Assembly (NCBI GenBank): GCA_003427395.1
Contig: BFEA01000504.1
Coordinates: 579,212-629,697, forward strand
Direction of reading: 5' to 3'
Length of the DNA: 50,486 nucleotides
DNA from: Chara braunii
Lineage: Eukaryota; Streptophyta; Charophyceae; Charales; Characeae
Notes under the pieces: model-generated
Databases searched by the model: none
Told to the model about the DNA's origin: nothing
What the model saw: the letters and a program-made list of their open reading frames with translations, nothing else
Translations under genes and position numbers: made by a program
Part shown: positions 11,386 to 22,865 of the stretch, one piece after another
How positions within the stretch are numbered: position 1 is the stretch's first letter
Layout: each line of letters starts with the position of its first letter

Positions 11386-11557
11386 CGAGCACTAGTACTT
11401 GGCCCAGCTATCGGCCGCAACGCTTCCCCGTTAACGCGCCGCGACATTCGGGCTTCGGGCTACCGAACCGAATTGGCTGGAGGCCACAGCCAAAAAAGAA
11501 ACAAAAAAGACCGACGGTGGTTCGGTAGGACATGGCGCGCAGGATTGTTATATTTCC

Positions 11558-13330
11558 TGGTTTAACAATGGGTTGGTTTTGGTTTCCTGGCTAGAAAGTG
11601 CAATGAATACTCAAAATTGCAAGCAAAGAATAGATACTTATAAGAAATACATGTTCAAGAACAAATTTTAAATTATGAATCTCAGAACCAACGTAATGAC
11701 TCTTCCCAAACTATCAACATCCACGAGCTCAGAAATCAGCTTTTAGCCTTTGCACAACATCGTTGGCAAGGTCAATTAATCAGAGGCAAGTTGTCAAAAT
11801 TATCTTCTGAAGGGCATATGGATACTTCTTTCTTTGAAATAGCTCGGTCATGAGCCAAACGTTCTTCCATAGAAAGTTTTTTGGATCAGGGGGCGCCCCA
11901 TCACCCCTCTCAGTCTGCTTCCTCGACAACAAGTCTGAAAGTAGCCTATGATTTTTTTAAGGAATTATTTCGATCATCCGAAGAGCCAACCTATGTTCAG
12001 GAGGATGACCAAGCCATTGGTCTTTTTCAAGAACCACTTTTTCAATCTATTACTGATGAACAATGTGATACTCTAGATAGACCACTAACCAAAGATGAAA
12101 TTTGGGTGACCTTAATACAAATTGAGGATGATAAAACCCTGGGGGTGGATGGTCTCCCTAAGGAATTTTGGGAGTTATGTGGTATAACTTTTCATCAGAT
12201 TTAATACAGTATTTTCAAGAGGTTTGGGAGTCAGGCCAGATGGGTGAAATAGTGAGCCAAATGATACTTACCTTATTATACAAAAAAAAAGATAAAACAA
12301 ACATTAGGAATTATAGGTCAATAACTTTATTAACTGTAGTCTATAAGATATTGGCAAAGACTCTTGCTAATCGAATGATTCCAATTATGCCAGATATAAT
12401 CCATCCCTCTCAGACTGGGTTTATAAACGGTCGACATATACAAGATAACATTCTTCTAATCAATGAAATAGTCAAAGTCTCGCGTTAGTCCAAACAAAAC
12501 GCAATTTTTGTTTTCATTGACTTTGAAAAAGCCTATGACCATATTGATTGACGTTTCCTCGATGCTTGTTTGAAAAAAATGAACTTCGGTCCGAATATGC
12601 GTAGATGGGTCAAAATCCTTCATGCAAATGTCACAACACGAATTCTAGTTAATGGTCTGCTGTCCCCATAAATTCGCATTGAAAGGTGAGTAAGACAAGG
12701 GGATCCTTTGACCCCTTTCCTATTTGTAATTGTAATGGAAGCACTGGGGGCAAATCTTAGAGCTAATCACAACATTAAGCGTCTATGCATCTCGGATATA
12801 CATGAAGAGACAATTCCCATAGCATCCATGTTTATGGATGATCTAACCATTATGATGGAAGCATCTGCAACAAATATGGAGGAAATAAAAAACATGCTAG
12901 ATAAATTTTCTGTAGTTTCATACATGGTAGTCAACTGGGGAAGTAAAACTCAAGGATGGTGGATCCATTCTAATGGAGATCGACCTCCCGAGTCTCATAA
13001 AGTACAATGGTTGTCATTGGAGGCACCGCTGAGAGTCTTGAAGATTTCACTTTCTGTTACTGGTAAACCTTTCTCCAATGATGAATGGATATCTAAGCCT
13101 GCAATTACAAAAATAAATCAATGGAAGGGTCAACATACCTCTCTTTTTGGCCGAACACTTGTTATTAACAATGTGGTGTTGGCATCAATATGGTACAAAT
13201 CAACACTTTGGGCAATTGGTAAGCCAATGATTAAACACCTTCAAAAACAAGTGTCGGTCTTCCTTTGGAGGGGCGATCACGAACTAGAGAAAGTCATCCC
13301 AGGGTGGCGTGGTCCACCCTGATACAACCT
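11558..13330 (+). pseudogene. LINE copy 2 reverse transcriptase
   Basis: RT domain in several frames. Motifs: LTKDEIW, LGVDGLPKEFW, RNYRSITLLTVVYK, QTGFINGRHIQDNI, FIDFEKAYDHID (12510-12548), RQGDPLTPFLF and FMDD (near 12830-12842) where copy 1 has FADD. The catalytic Asp residues are therefore retained while the preceding Ala is Met. Stops at 12486 (TAG) and 12549 (TGA) interrupt it. The corresponding codons in copy 1 are CAG and TGG. There is at least one frame change near 12170-12200. A non-functional relic. Confidence 0.88.
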
Positions 13331-15135
13331 AAATCTAGGGGAGCCTTGGGAATTCTGGACCCTACCCTACAATGTCAAGTTTTGTCCTTACAATGAATGA
13401 TAGATCTCATTCTAGAAATTGATAAACCCTGGCACCGAGTACTCCTGCGGAAGTGCACCCCCTCACTTGGGTAGAAAACAGGTTCAAGAACATCCCTCGA
13501 CCGCGTGAACATTCAAATCTAGAGGGAGAGAGAGGTGCAACTCGTGTTGATCTCCTTGTTGATAGTTTATGGGTTTCAATTATGAAAACATGGCGGAAAT
13601 TACCCTTACCAAATAAACCTTCTCCTACACGATTTGAGAAAATATTAAGGCAACCCTTATTCGGGAACAGATGGATAACAGATGTTAACGGTTGCATTTA
13701 TAACAGTTCTTCAACCCCCTGGTCCCAGTGGGTGAAAAAAGGGGTAGTACGGGTTAAGGACATCTGGGATCATGAAAAAGGAAATTGGATGTCGACTGAT
13801 CAGCTTAGGAAAGTAATTCCATATGCCCATAAACTAGCCCAGAACCTGCGTCACATCATCTGTTCTATTCCCCTGGCATGGGTAAGAGAACTAAAAAAAG
13901 AAGTAAGATTTCAGGAAGAAAATTTTGTAATGATTACTCATGATCCTCAATGTTGGCAAGTAAGACAAACAGTAAGTTTATTAGAAAAAGGAGTTTTGGT
14001 GTCGCTCTTCATAATAACTGCAAATCATTTGATACGCCCTTCACAAACTAACGAAGTTGAGTTTTTTCAATTCAAGGAAATGTCTAGGATTAGAGTGGTT
14101 TTTATATCCGCTTCCAAAAGTTGCAGAGTATTTCAACCACAATGTACAATTCCGGACCTACCCATTGACCCAACTGAATGGGTGTGGCAAACTGGGAGGA
14201 AAACCAAACCAAGCACTTTCCAGTCCCTTTCAGTCAATGCAGTCTATCGATTGTTGAGACCAAGAGTGGATATGACATCTTTAATTAGAGACAGGTGGGT
14301 AAAACATTTGAATATAGATGTGCACAAAATTCAAAATATAAAACTCTTTAACAAGTTAAAACAGAGACCAACCAAGTTTTCCTCGCTACAGTGGCAAATA
14401 CTTCATAGGTGCCTACCCACGAATGACTGGCTTATTGATCACACTAATTTAGAGCAACGTGGCCTTACAAGTCCATGGTGTAAAGCATGCCTCTCGGTTT
14501 TCCCCAATAAAAACATCAGAGAAACCATTGAATACGTATTCATCCAATGTCCATGCACGGTATTGATATGAAGAAGGTGGGACTGTGTATGGAGAGGTCT
14601 GACGGGGATTGACTGGCCATGGGACTGGAGAGCCATTCTCCTGGGTAATTGGGAACCAATGAATATACAACTTTCATAATTTCATAGAAATTTGTTTGAA
14701 ATTGGTCGGAAGGCTATTTTATGGGTATTATGGTACAAAAGGTGTGTATATCAAAGAGAAGATGTGAAATTGGAAGGAACAGAATTTGCTCAATTGATAG
14801 TCCAATTCGTACAGACGGAAATACGGGCACACTAGTTAATAGTCCGTGCTAAGATATAGCAGTTTCAACAGAAAAAAAATATTATTAGTAGTATTCAACA
14901 ATTCAATCTTAACTGGTTGGGAGGAACTGAAGGAGGCAGATTGGGGGAAGTGAAATGGTCGGGAAAGGAGGTGCAGGAGGAATCTCTAAGACGAGACTAC
15001 CACCTGATTTTCAAAGACTGGTTTTCACTCCCTCCAGGAATTACTCTCAGATCCCCTGATTCCTTTCTTGATCCCTTCCCCCGCTCTGAGTTGGCGTTGG
15101 TTGATATTCAGTGGTATGCAGTGGGTGATAGGTAA
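13331..15135 (+). pseudogene. LINE copy 2 C-terminal zf-RVT region
   Basis: Open piece 13453-14571 aligns with the thumb and zf-RVT part of copy 1: LQWQILHRCLPTNDWLIDH, then a C-x2-C pair (WCKAC) and an EYVFIQC His-less variant. The TGA at 14569-14571 stands where copy 1 has TGG. The final piece 14917-15135 contains RRDYHLIFKDWF and LDPFPRSE, giving the natural C-terminus that is lost in copy 1. Confidence 0.85.
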
Positions 15136-15379
15136 AATTTTGTGCTGAGTCAAGGGTAGTTCACCTTAAGTATGCCTAGGATTCATTTCTGCGTTGCAAT
15201 ACAAGGAGTTCAATGACAAATAGAGAAGTACGGTTATCTGCTTGAATAAAGTTTTTTTGAAGAAGATAGGAGGTTGTACTGCTAGTTCAATCACGGTTAT
15301 CTGGCGGCCAGATTTTGGCTGAAGAGGTGGTCCTCCTTTCGTCACTATTTTGAACCAAGATTATAATTCAATTGTATCA

Positions 15380-15516
15380 GGGACGCTGGACCTGGTTTCC
15401 AGCAGGTGCAGCTCCCCACCAATAGAATGGAGCCTGTAGCCCGGCTGCTAGTGATGGCTGCTCTTATCACCATCACAAGGAACCCGCGGACAGTTAAAAA
15501 AAAAAAAAAAAAAAAA
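15380..15516 (+). repeat. GGGACGC hairpin repeat, long form with A tail
   Basis: Head and both stems are present (15380-15433), followed by about 60 bp of extra body and an A tract of ~21 bases that runs into the N gap. This is the most complete single copy and suggests a full unit of ~115 bp plus A tail. Confidence 0.85.
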
Positions 15517-15706
15517 NNNNNNNNNNNNNNNNNNNNNNNNNNNNNNNNNNNNNNNNNNNNNNNNNNNNNNNNNNNNNNNNNNNNNNNNNNNNNNNNNNNN
15601 NNNNNNNNNNNNNNNNNNNNNNNNNNNNNNNNNNNNNNNNNNNNNNNNNNNNNNNNNNNNNNNNNNNNNNNNNNNNNNNNNNNNNNNNNNNNNNNNNNNN
15701 NNNNNN
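15517..15706. other. Assembly gap (190 N)
   Basis: Run of N between the A tail of a plus-strand hairpin repeat and a minus-strand copy of the same family. Confidence 0.99.
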
Positions 15707-15748
15707 GGTGCTTTTCCACGCGCATTTCGGCAACGCTACCCTTAATAA

Positions 15749-15772
15749 GCCAGGAACCGGGCCTGGCGTCCC
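15749..15772 (-). repeat. GGGACGC hairpin repeat, short form
   Basis: On the minus strand GGGACGCCAGGCCCGGTTCC then TGGC: stem GCCAGG/CCTGGC, changed on both sides relative to GCTGGA/TCCAGC. Confidence 0.75.
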
Positions 15773-16439
15773 TTACAAAAAGCAGGAGGCCCAATTGAAG
15801 GGCAGAGCTGAACAGCTTTTGCCTCAGGGTCGGTTTGTGAAACTTGCACCGAATGAGATCTGGCTGTAGCTATGCGCAGCGCTGCGTTAGCACAACACTG
15901 TGTTAGCAACGTGCCCGCCTGAATTTTTTATTGCCACGAGCGTTGAGAGTATTGTGAGGAGGGTTACGCTCTGACACCTAGATAGCGATCGTCGTGTTCT
16001 GCTCTTGGCCCTCCTCCTTGCCACGTGGTAGGTGAGGGTAGAAATCGGACGACGCCCCTCATATCAATATTGCGAACTGGTCAGGGTTTACTCCATAGTC
16101 TCAGATACGGGGCCCTTGGTGAAGAGAGCCCCTCGCTTTCAGCAGAGCAGTCGCCATTCTTTTGGCCTTCCGCCTGTTGAACGTGACCTGAGTTTTCCTT
16201 CATAACTCACATGAACACTGCTACCAGTGGGGGATAGGAGTCGTGGCCTGAAGAAGAATGCACTGGGAGCGATTTGCTGCGCGGTGGGAACTTTCTGCCT
16301 TCTGCCTCTATACAGTATGTGGTTGATGTTATCGCTATTAGCCCACTGTGGCAACTTCGGGTGTTTGTATGGTTGATGGTTATGAAGATGCGTATGCCCA
16401 AAGTGCCTTTTCCTATGGTCGATGATGGACGAGAGTAGC
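15773..16439. other. Unassigned stretch
   Basis: Mixed-composition sequence. The partial palindrome GCGCAGCGCTGCG lies near 15876. No gene was recognised on either strand. Confidence 0.4.
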
Positions 16440-16745
16440 AGGAATATTGTCATGCCATTGGGTGCAATCATCTGTTCTCCGTGGTTGGCTTGTGATCTGC
16501 TCTTCGAGATCGACTTTCCACGTGTAATCCTCCATAAGTTGTCAGTGCCACGTGTCTTCTGTTAGTGCATGCTGGAGAGGAGTACTGTTGTGCCACTAGG
16601 TGGAATCTCTTGCTCTTCGCCTCATGATTGGTCTGCTACGACTGCCACTCCATAATCCGCCACGTGCACACAGTTATGCCATCAGGTTAAATCGTTTGCT
16701 CTTCACTTTACGATTTATCTGCCACTCACATTGCAGCTATATAAA
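16440..16745 (+). repeat. Three diverged tandem units ending in a TATA box
   Basis: Three related segments begin near 16449 (TGTCATGCCATTGGGTGCAA), 16586 (TTGTGCCACTAGGTGGAATC) and 16673 (TTATGCCATCAGGTTAAATC). Each is followed by TGCTCTTC or TGTTCTCC. CCACGTG occurs between them. TATATAAA lies at 16738-16745. The layout resembles a promoter or LTR remnant, but no transcript can be shown. Confidence 0.45.
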
Positions 16746-16926
16746 CTGTCACTTCCATACTGGGCCCTGCGGTACTTTCTTGATATCGATTCATCATTAC
16801 TTGCTGCTCGTTATTGAGAGACCGCTCCTCACTCATCACCTATCACACATCATCAATAGATCACCCGTTGCCGATCACTAACCGAAACCTTTTTTTTTTT
16901 TTTTTTTTTTTAAGATAAAAAACAAA

Positions 16927-16979
16927 GCTCCGTCTATTGGTGGGGAGCAACACCTGCTGGAAACCGGGTCCAGCATCCC
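16927..16979 (-). repeat. GGGACGC hairpin repeat, long form
   Basis: Minus-strand copy with stems GCTGGA/TCCAGC and GCTCC/GGAGC. It is preceded on the plus strand by a ~22-base T run (16890-16911), i.e. an A tail on its own strand. Confidence 0.85.
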
Positions 16980-17014
16980 ATAGATACAACCATATCCTCA
17001 CAAATTGACACAAA

Positions 17015-17035
17015 CTGGGAACCGGGCCCAGCGTC
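17015..17035 (-). repeat. GGGACGC hairpin repeat, truncated
   Basis: Minus strand GACGCTGGGCCCGGTTCCCA: stem GCTGGG/CCCAG, with pair 6 changed from A-T to G-C on both sides. Confidence 0.65.
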
Positions 17036-17399
17036 ATATAACGAGTACGTTCAAAAAACTTCATCAGGAAAATTCGTACTAGAAAATCTAATTGGTCTAA
17101 GGATAGGATTTGGAACATGAGATACTAGGGCCAAGCTACTTCAGACATGTCTGTGACAACATCATAATTAAGCGAACCTTCGAAACGACTCAGAAAGATC
17201 CCCATCAAGCCATTTTACCTCCCTCCGGCAAGACTGACTGCAGCGGAGCCACCATCTCTGCTGCTGCTATGCCATACTCCCACCCTACCAGCTAGCCCCC
17301 TCACTGGTAGGACGCGTGATAACCCACCATCTTCTCCAGCTCACCTTATTTTCTTTTTGAAGAACCTGAAAACTCTTACCATCATTCCAGAGGCATGAG

Positions 17400-18260
17400 A
17401 ATAGGCCACAGAGGTCCTAAGATTGTTCCAAAAAAAATTGAAATCTCACATAAACCCTTCCCACGTTCTCCAAAATTGTCATACTCTCTGCCGATCTCTT
17501 CTAGGTCTCACACCCCCACTTCTGTTGGGTTACAGGGCAACGCAGCTCACCCCAGCTCCGACCAGCGTCATCCCGACAATATCCCTTGGTTGTCCCATGG
17601 AAAGTCCCCCCCAAGACTTCCCCAGATCTCTCTACCAGACCTCGCGCTCCTGCATCGCAGGGTACAGGGCGATACCCCAGCACCGGTCAGCGTCGTTCTG
17701 GCATCGAACAACCACAGATCACTGAGTATAACAGCGTTGGAACCACCTAGGAAGAGTTAGCAGGGACCCCAAAACCCTAAAAAACATTCCTAGGACCGCT
17801 AAGCACCCAACTCTTTTTGGGACATTCGAAATTCTTTAAAAATTTATAAGGGCGGGGGGGCAAGAAAAAACTACCTAATATCCAAAATTCCTCCTTCCAA
17901 CAGATGGAGCGTCGGTCCAGGCTTTCAGTCTTGTACCAGAACTCACTTGATCTCATACCCCCTTCTGCTAGGGTAACAGGGCACCACAACCCTCCCAAGT
18001 ACCAATCAACCTAGTTCTGACAGACGGGAAGTGCCTTCCTCCCTTGATAATTCCCTTAGTGGCAAGCCCCTATACAGGTTATGGTTAGTACCCCAGCGCC
18101 AACTACGTCGAACAAGTTGCTTATGCCTTCCACCCTCGGCATAACTTCCCAAGCCTCAATCTCCCCCTGGGTTACAGAGCCGCAACTCCAGCACCGGCCT
18201 GTGTCGTCTCAGCGTCGTCCTTCTAACCTACTTACCCCGCCTAACAACCCTTTCTGTTGA
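17400..18260 (+). repeat. ~870-bp dispersed repeat, copy A
   Basis: Matches 34500-35370 over most of its length in the same orientation. It is internally periodic: variants of GGTTACAGGGCAAC, often followed by CCCCAGCACCG, occur at about 17529, 17661, 17971, 18071 and 18169. Frames are broken in both copies, so it is probably non-coding. Confidence 0.75.
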
Positions 18261-18649
18261 AAATCCCTTGCTACCTTCCTTCTTTCGAATCTAGCTTCCG
18301 CCCCCTTGGCTCACTGTGTAGCCATCGAAGTCACTCCTTCCCTCAAACAAAATCCCAACCTACTACTGTAAGCAGCCACCCTCTTGCCTTCTCTCCCCAC
18401 CCGCCAGTACTGATCCGACCCTAAATCAGTCTGGCTGAGAGAAAACAATCCCCAAATATCGCCCCCCCCCTCCAGGAGTAACACCTCCCACCTTGTGAAA
18501 CCCTCATGGGGGGAGGCTCCAACCCTCAAGGAAGACCCCGCAGATATACACAACAAGCCGCCATTACACCCCTCAAGGTTAGGAAATTCAAACAATATGA
18601 GACAAAATTTACCGCACAGTGTTATGATTAGCAACTGTAGGATTTTGGA
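18261..18649. other. Unassigned stretch
   Basis: C-rich sequence with a run of nine C near 18463-18471. No gene was recognised. Confidence 0.4.
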
Positions 18650-19850
18650 AAAATTGTTGAAGCTTACTTTCAGGCATCAAAGAGCAAAAATGAGTTTGTA
18701 TTAGAAATTAAGAAAAAAAACAAGACCATATGATCAATGATAGAAAAAACTATTGAGTAACAAAATTTGCGAGAGGTTATCCGAAATTCAAGTTTGGGTA
18801 TCCATAAAGGATTTTCGAGTCAGGTTCCAAAACCACGGGTTGAGGAACGTTATGTACTAGCAATAGAAGAATCCATCATAGAGCTTATATTGGTAAAACA
18901 TTCAGAATGCAAATCTCACAGAAACAAGTCTGATATACATCTTCACGAGTGCAATTGTAATGAACTCGTGGAAATTAAGAATTAGCAAATGTATCAGGTT
19001 CTTGGAATTAAGAAAAAATCACGAAGATAAGGTTCATTTTGACTAATCAAATAGGAACATCATTTAGCTGATATATCCAGAAGAGTGCGATTTAACAGAT
19101 GGAAATCAAATTATGAGAATCAGAATTAGGGACCAGACTCAAATTAAAAACTGAAAGAAAAACTACATACTAGAACAAAATTATATCACTCAACCAGAAA
19201 AATCATCTTAGAAGGACAAAAGCCTAGCTGGAGAAGAGTACCCCAAGTCCCCACACTTCGTTAACCACCCCTCCCCCCTCCAAACCTCACCTCCTCCTTC
19301 ATCGACTTTGCGAGCAAAGACTAGCCACCTTGTAGTCGACACTCACTCGACCATCCTTAAAGGTCACTCGATGAAGATAAACGGACCGTGGCAAACCACG
19401 TTGCGAGCCCAAACCGCTGAACCTGCCAGTCGCCCCTCGCAGGTTAGTCCGGAGAGATGGAGGGATGTCATCGTCCAAAGCACCACCACCCTTACCATGC
19501 TTGCAGTACTCTTCCCTCTCAACTGCGTCCACGGAGCCCTAGCACGGGCAGCCCATACCCTACCACCCTTTCCACCATCACGCTCATCAAACTCGTCGTA
19601 CCATTTCTCTCGTCGCCACACCCCGCTCGTTCCCTCCACCTTACGAAAACACTGTCTAAACAGACCAAGCCATCGCCATCAACCCCACCCTCTTCCCTCG
19701 CGTCGCTCGTTACTACTCCCCTTCGCCGCTCATCGCCGCACCTTGCCATCCCGCGCCTCGTACCGCCGCCCGCTTTGTCGCCCAGGTGCCTCCGTAGCGC
19801 ACCGTCAGAATCATACCGGCGAGGCGCAACGCTCCCGGCCGCGCCCCACT
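18650..19850 (+). repeat. Diverged repeat pair, copy 1
   Basis: AT-rich left half, then a C-rich half beginning CCTCCAAACCTCACCTCC and ending near CGCAACGCTCCCGGCCGCGC. The region 44640-45655 has the same order of composition and matching landmarks (CGAACCTCACCTCC, ACGTTGCGGAACC, GCGCAGCGCTCCCGG). The alignment is patchy and was made by eye. Confidence 0.45.
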
Positions 19851-20766
19851 AACAGATAACCTACAATCAATAATTAGCAGACCAACCATTACCGGTGGAC
19901 AACAGATTACTAATCCCCCCCCTACCCATTAACAACGGATTACCCATCACCCATCACTCACCACCTATCATTCATCACTCGTCATCCATCTCCAATCGCC
20001 TCGCCATCAACGGACCACCCTCCACCCATCACCTTCTCACCAATGGACCTGCCATCACAATTGGACGATAGGGTGGAGATCACCCATAATGACAGGCCTG
20101 ATGCCGCCCCCATCAAGCCTGTCATCCTGGACAATCTTCACCTGCTGCAGCCCACACTAGGCTTGCCACCCATCGTAGCCTTTTGACTGAAATGCCCTTT
20201 GGCCGTTGGATCAGAGAGAGTGGGACATTCGGCTCATTAGAAATTTGTGTCACTCGAAATTGGGTTTACGTTTTCGACGCGACTTTTATTATGATCTTCC
20301 AACTGCCAAGTGGAAACACTTTGTGAAGTTCTTGAGGTTTTGGTTAAGTAATGCTCAATTCGGATTTCATTTTGTTTTAAGTATTGGTGATGATTACGGT
20401 TTCTGCTCTGTAGATAATTTAGGTTTAATTGATATAAACTCGACACTATATTAGGATTAATTCACCATTAGTAGTAATTGAGAGCGTATATGTGAGGAAT
20501 TTGTGTCGTTGTTTCTGCTTGTAGACAATATAATAGAGTTAATTGATACAAAATTCGACATTAGAATAAGATTAAAACTACGCGTTCGCATCAAGGTAGA
20601 TGATGGTAATTGAATGGCATATACTTTTATTACTTTGTCCTTTTGCATAGGGATCCGCACGGGATGAGCTAAAGACCGACGTCTTCATTGTGGGAGGTTC
20701 ATGGTTGGGGATGGGACTGGCAGGAAGTGCCATTCCCAGCCTGGTTTGGCTACAACATTCATGTGA
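19851..20766. other. Unassigned stretch
   Basis: ATCACCCATCACTCACC-type low-complexity sequence at 19940-20000, then AT-rich sequence. A plus-strand open frame of 82 codons (20206-20454) has no recognisable domain. Confidence 0.4.
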
Positions 20767-20789
20767 GGGACGCCGGGCCCGTTTCCCGC
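20767..20789 (+). repeat. GGGACGC hairpin repeat, short form
   Basis: GGGACGCCGGGCCCGTTTCC then CGC, followed by TTTATAATGCAAAG and a T/A-rich tail. The stem is CGGG/CCCG with one base missing on the 3' side. Confidence 0.65.
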
Positions 20790-20955
20790 TTTTATAATGC
20801 AAAGTTGCTTTTGTTTATAAAAAGAAAGGAAAGTTTTTTACCCCTTTCAGTTTCTACGTTTTTGCAGTGTCAGAGTTTGCACACACAATCGGGTCTCCAC
20901 TTGGAGTAGGGCCGATGATGCGCTCTCTAAGCGAAGACACGATAATATGTTGTCA

Positions 20956-20980
20956 AGGAATGTCGGGACCGTTTCCCGGC
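20956..20980 (+). repeat. GGGACGC hairpin repeat, short form with AATAAA
   Basis: Stem GTCGGG/CCCGGC (one T-G wobble), then TTGTACAATAAATAAAG and an A tract at 21006-21013. The AATAAA plus A tail fits a reverse-transcribed polyadenylated RNA. Confidence 0.65.
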
Positions 20981-21032
20981 TTGTACAATAAATAAAGTTT
21001 TCTTGAAAAAAAAACTTTTTACCAAAAAATAA

Positions 21033-21116
21033 TTAAATATATATATATATATATGTATATATATCGTCATATATGTATATATCGTCACATATATATATAC
21101 ATATATATATCGTCAC
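21033..21116. repeat. TA-rich minisatellite
   Basis: Alternating TATATA and ATATCGTCA units, three to four of the latter. Confidence 0.9.
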
Positions 21117-21166
21117 GAACAGAACGATCCGGTAAACCGTAGGCAGTATATAATATATCATCAAAT

Positions 21167-22182
21167 TGTAATAACCCTCTTCAGAAGTAGCTTGGGGCCC
21201 AGAACTCAGCCCCAGGCCACGCAGACCTGAGTAGGTCTGCGCTGGCCTGTGTGACCAAGACACACCCAGGCCTGAGTCTGTCGAGTGTGGCTGTGTAACC
21301 GAACACTGCACACAAAAAATTCAAAAGTCAAAGTCAACTGTAGAGTCAAAGGTACCGCACCCAGACCCTTGGTTGGATACACTCACTTGTTGTGCGCAGG
21401 TACCCAGACAGCATCCAGGCCGGAGGGAATTCGGTTTCAGGCCAATTTGGGCCCTCATTCGCATTGAGATCTGGACGGCCGAGGGATACAGCATCCGGGG
21501 TCCAGACCCTGCGTCAACACTACATAAGAACTGACTTTCTGGCTTTGACATTCATTTTGTCTTGCGTTGATGATGACTTCACGCGTTGACTTCAACGTTG
21601 GCTCGACGCTGCGACGCTGGCATTGTGACTTGGCGAGGCGATGCTAGTCCGACATGGTGGCCGGCTTGCTCTTGTCTTTTTGGCATGCTGACGTGGCAAC
21701 TGCCATGCGCCGTCGCTGATGTGGCTGTCGCCACGTGTATCATTGGCTGACGTGGCTGCTGCCACGTGTTCAATGGCTGGGACTACATAATCGGCATTGT
21801 TGTTCTGCTTCATCGTCGCTTCAGGAGAAGATCAGGACTGTGGAAGAGTTCGTGGATACGTACCTGGTTATCCTCATGTGGACAATGCTCCAATGCTGAT
21901 GTGAGATTGATTAGACGTGCCACGTGGCAAATTGAGGCTACTTTGGATACTCGTTCAGACTATTGACTATTGAGGTGGTAGTAGAGGAGGGAGCCCTAGG
22001 CAGGATTGGGCATTGTACTTTCCTCTCCTTTGTCTCATCTCCCTCCTCTCTCTTCGTCTGTGCATGATTACCTCATCTCATTTTGTCTGGTGACGATTTT
22101 GACTATTAGTAATCATCAGCCGATGAACATTTATCTGGGCTTGCATTGTTGACAACTGTCTTCAGGATGTGGGTTCATTGCA
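21167..22182 (+). mobile_element. 5' LTR of Ty3/gypsy element 1
   Basis: Starts TGTAATAACCC and ends TTCATTGCA (TG...CA). It is 1016 bp and near-identical to 30874-31890 (1017 bp), with scattered substitutions of a few percent by eye. It contains several TGACGTGGC, TGATGTGGC and CCACGTG motifs at 21689-21770 and 21914-21930. Confidence 0.95.
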
Positions 22183-22185
22183 ATT

Positions 22186-22199
22186 TGGTATTGGAGCAG
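22186..22199 (+). other. Primer binding site
   Basis: TGGTATTGGAGCAG, three bases after the 5' LTR. It resembles the plant retroelement PBS complementary to the 3' end of initiator Met tRNA (TGGTATCAGAGC), with two differences. Confidence 0.75.
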
Positions 22200-22239
22200 T
22201 TCTCCTGACGACGACATTTGTACACTGAGTACGCGCCAG

Positions 22240-22865
22240 GTGGGGATGTTGACGTGGCACATACCTCTCTGGCGAGGATACAGTGTCGAGGTTTGTTGAC
22301 GAAGTGCAGATTCACTGGCGAGAAGACTTGACCGGGGAAGCTGACAAGGTACAGACTCTACTGGCGAGAAGACACCCCAGGCTGCTGACGTGGCAGTCGG
22401 GATCGAGACAAAGGATACTGCACGCCAGCCAGGATCGCGACAGTAGCGTGGAATCATGATCCCTTGCTGACGTGGCACATATCATGCTGCGTCTTAAGAC
22501 CTTATTGATTGTTGATGTAGCGGTCCTTGTGCTGCTGACACGCGGCACGGTCTACTGCAGCCTGAGATGCTGACCTGACCTGGAGGAAAGAAGATTGATT
22601 GCTGACGTGGCAGGAGCAGGTCATCACACCTGTTTTCATGAGGTGGTGTCTGCCTGCTGACGTGGTATTGAACTCCTTGGCTGATGTGGCATGATCTGAC
22701 TGGCTGGAACGGCGACGGTATCTCACGTGACGCTTGGAAGAGGCACGTGGCGAGGATCAGACTACACATTTGCTGACGTGACATCCCAATATTGACAGAC
22801 AGGACAGAGTGCTGACGTGGCAACATTTGCTATGTTGGCACTCCGGGGATGACACGTGGCAGACA
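22240..22865 (+). promoter_or_regulatory. Array of TGACGTGGCA (ACGT-core) motifs in the gypsy leader
   Basis: Exact TGACGTGGCA occurs at about 22250, 22386, 22468, 22603 and 22813. Near variants lie at 22536, 22658, 22683 and 22774, and CACGTG or CACGTGGC at 22724, 22743 and 22853. All are in one 620-bp stretch between PBS and gag. ACGT-core sites of this kind are bound by plant bZIP factors. The function here is inferred. The units could alternatively be diverged tandem repeats without regulatory role. Confidence 0.7.

Larger units (their letters stand above)
11558..15260 (+). mobile_element. L1-type LINE, copy 2 (5'-truncated)
   Basis: Same family as the LINE at 5.2-10.7 kb. Homology starts at the position equivalent to 6518 of copy 1, so the endonuclease is missing, as after incomplete target-primed reverse transcription. 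The right end is placed just after AATAAA at 15245-15250. This copy is more AT-rich than copy 1. Confidence 0.85.

Noticed and set aside
22250-22861. CRISPR-like array
   Set aside because: The repeated unit is only ~10 bp with uneven spacing, inside an LTR retrotransposon leader of a eukaryotic genome.
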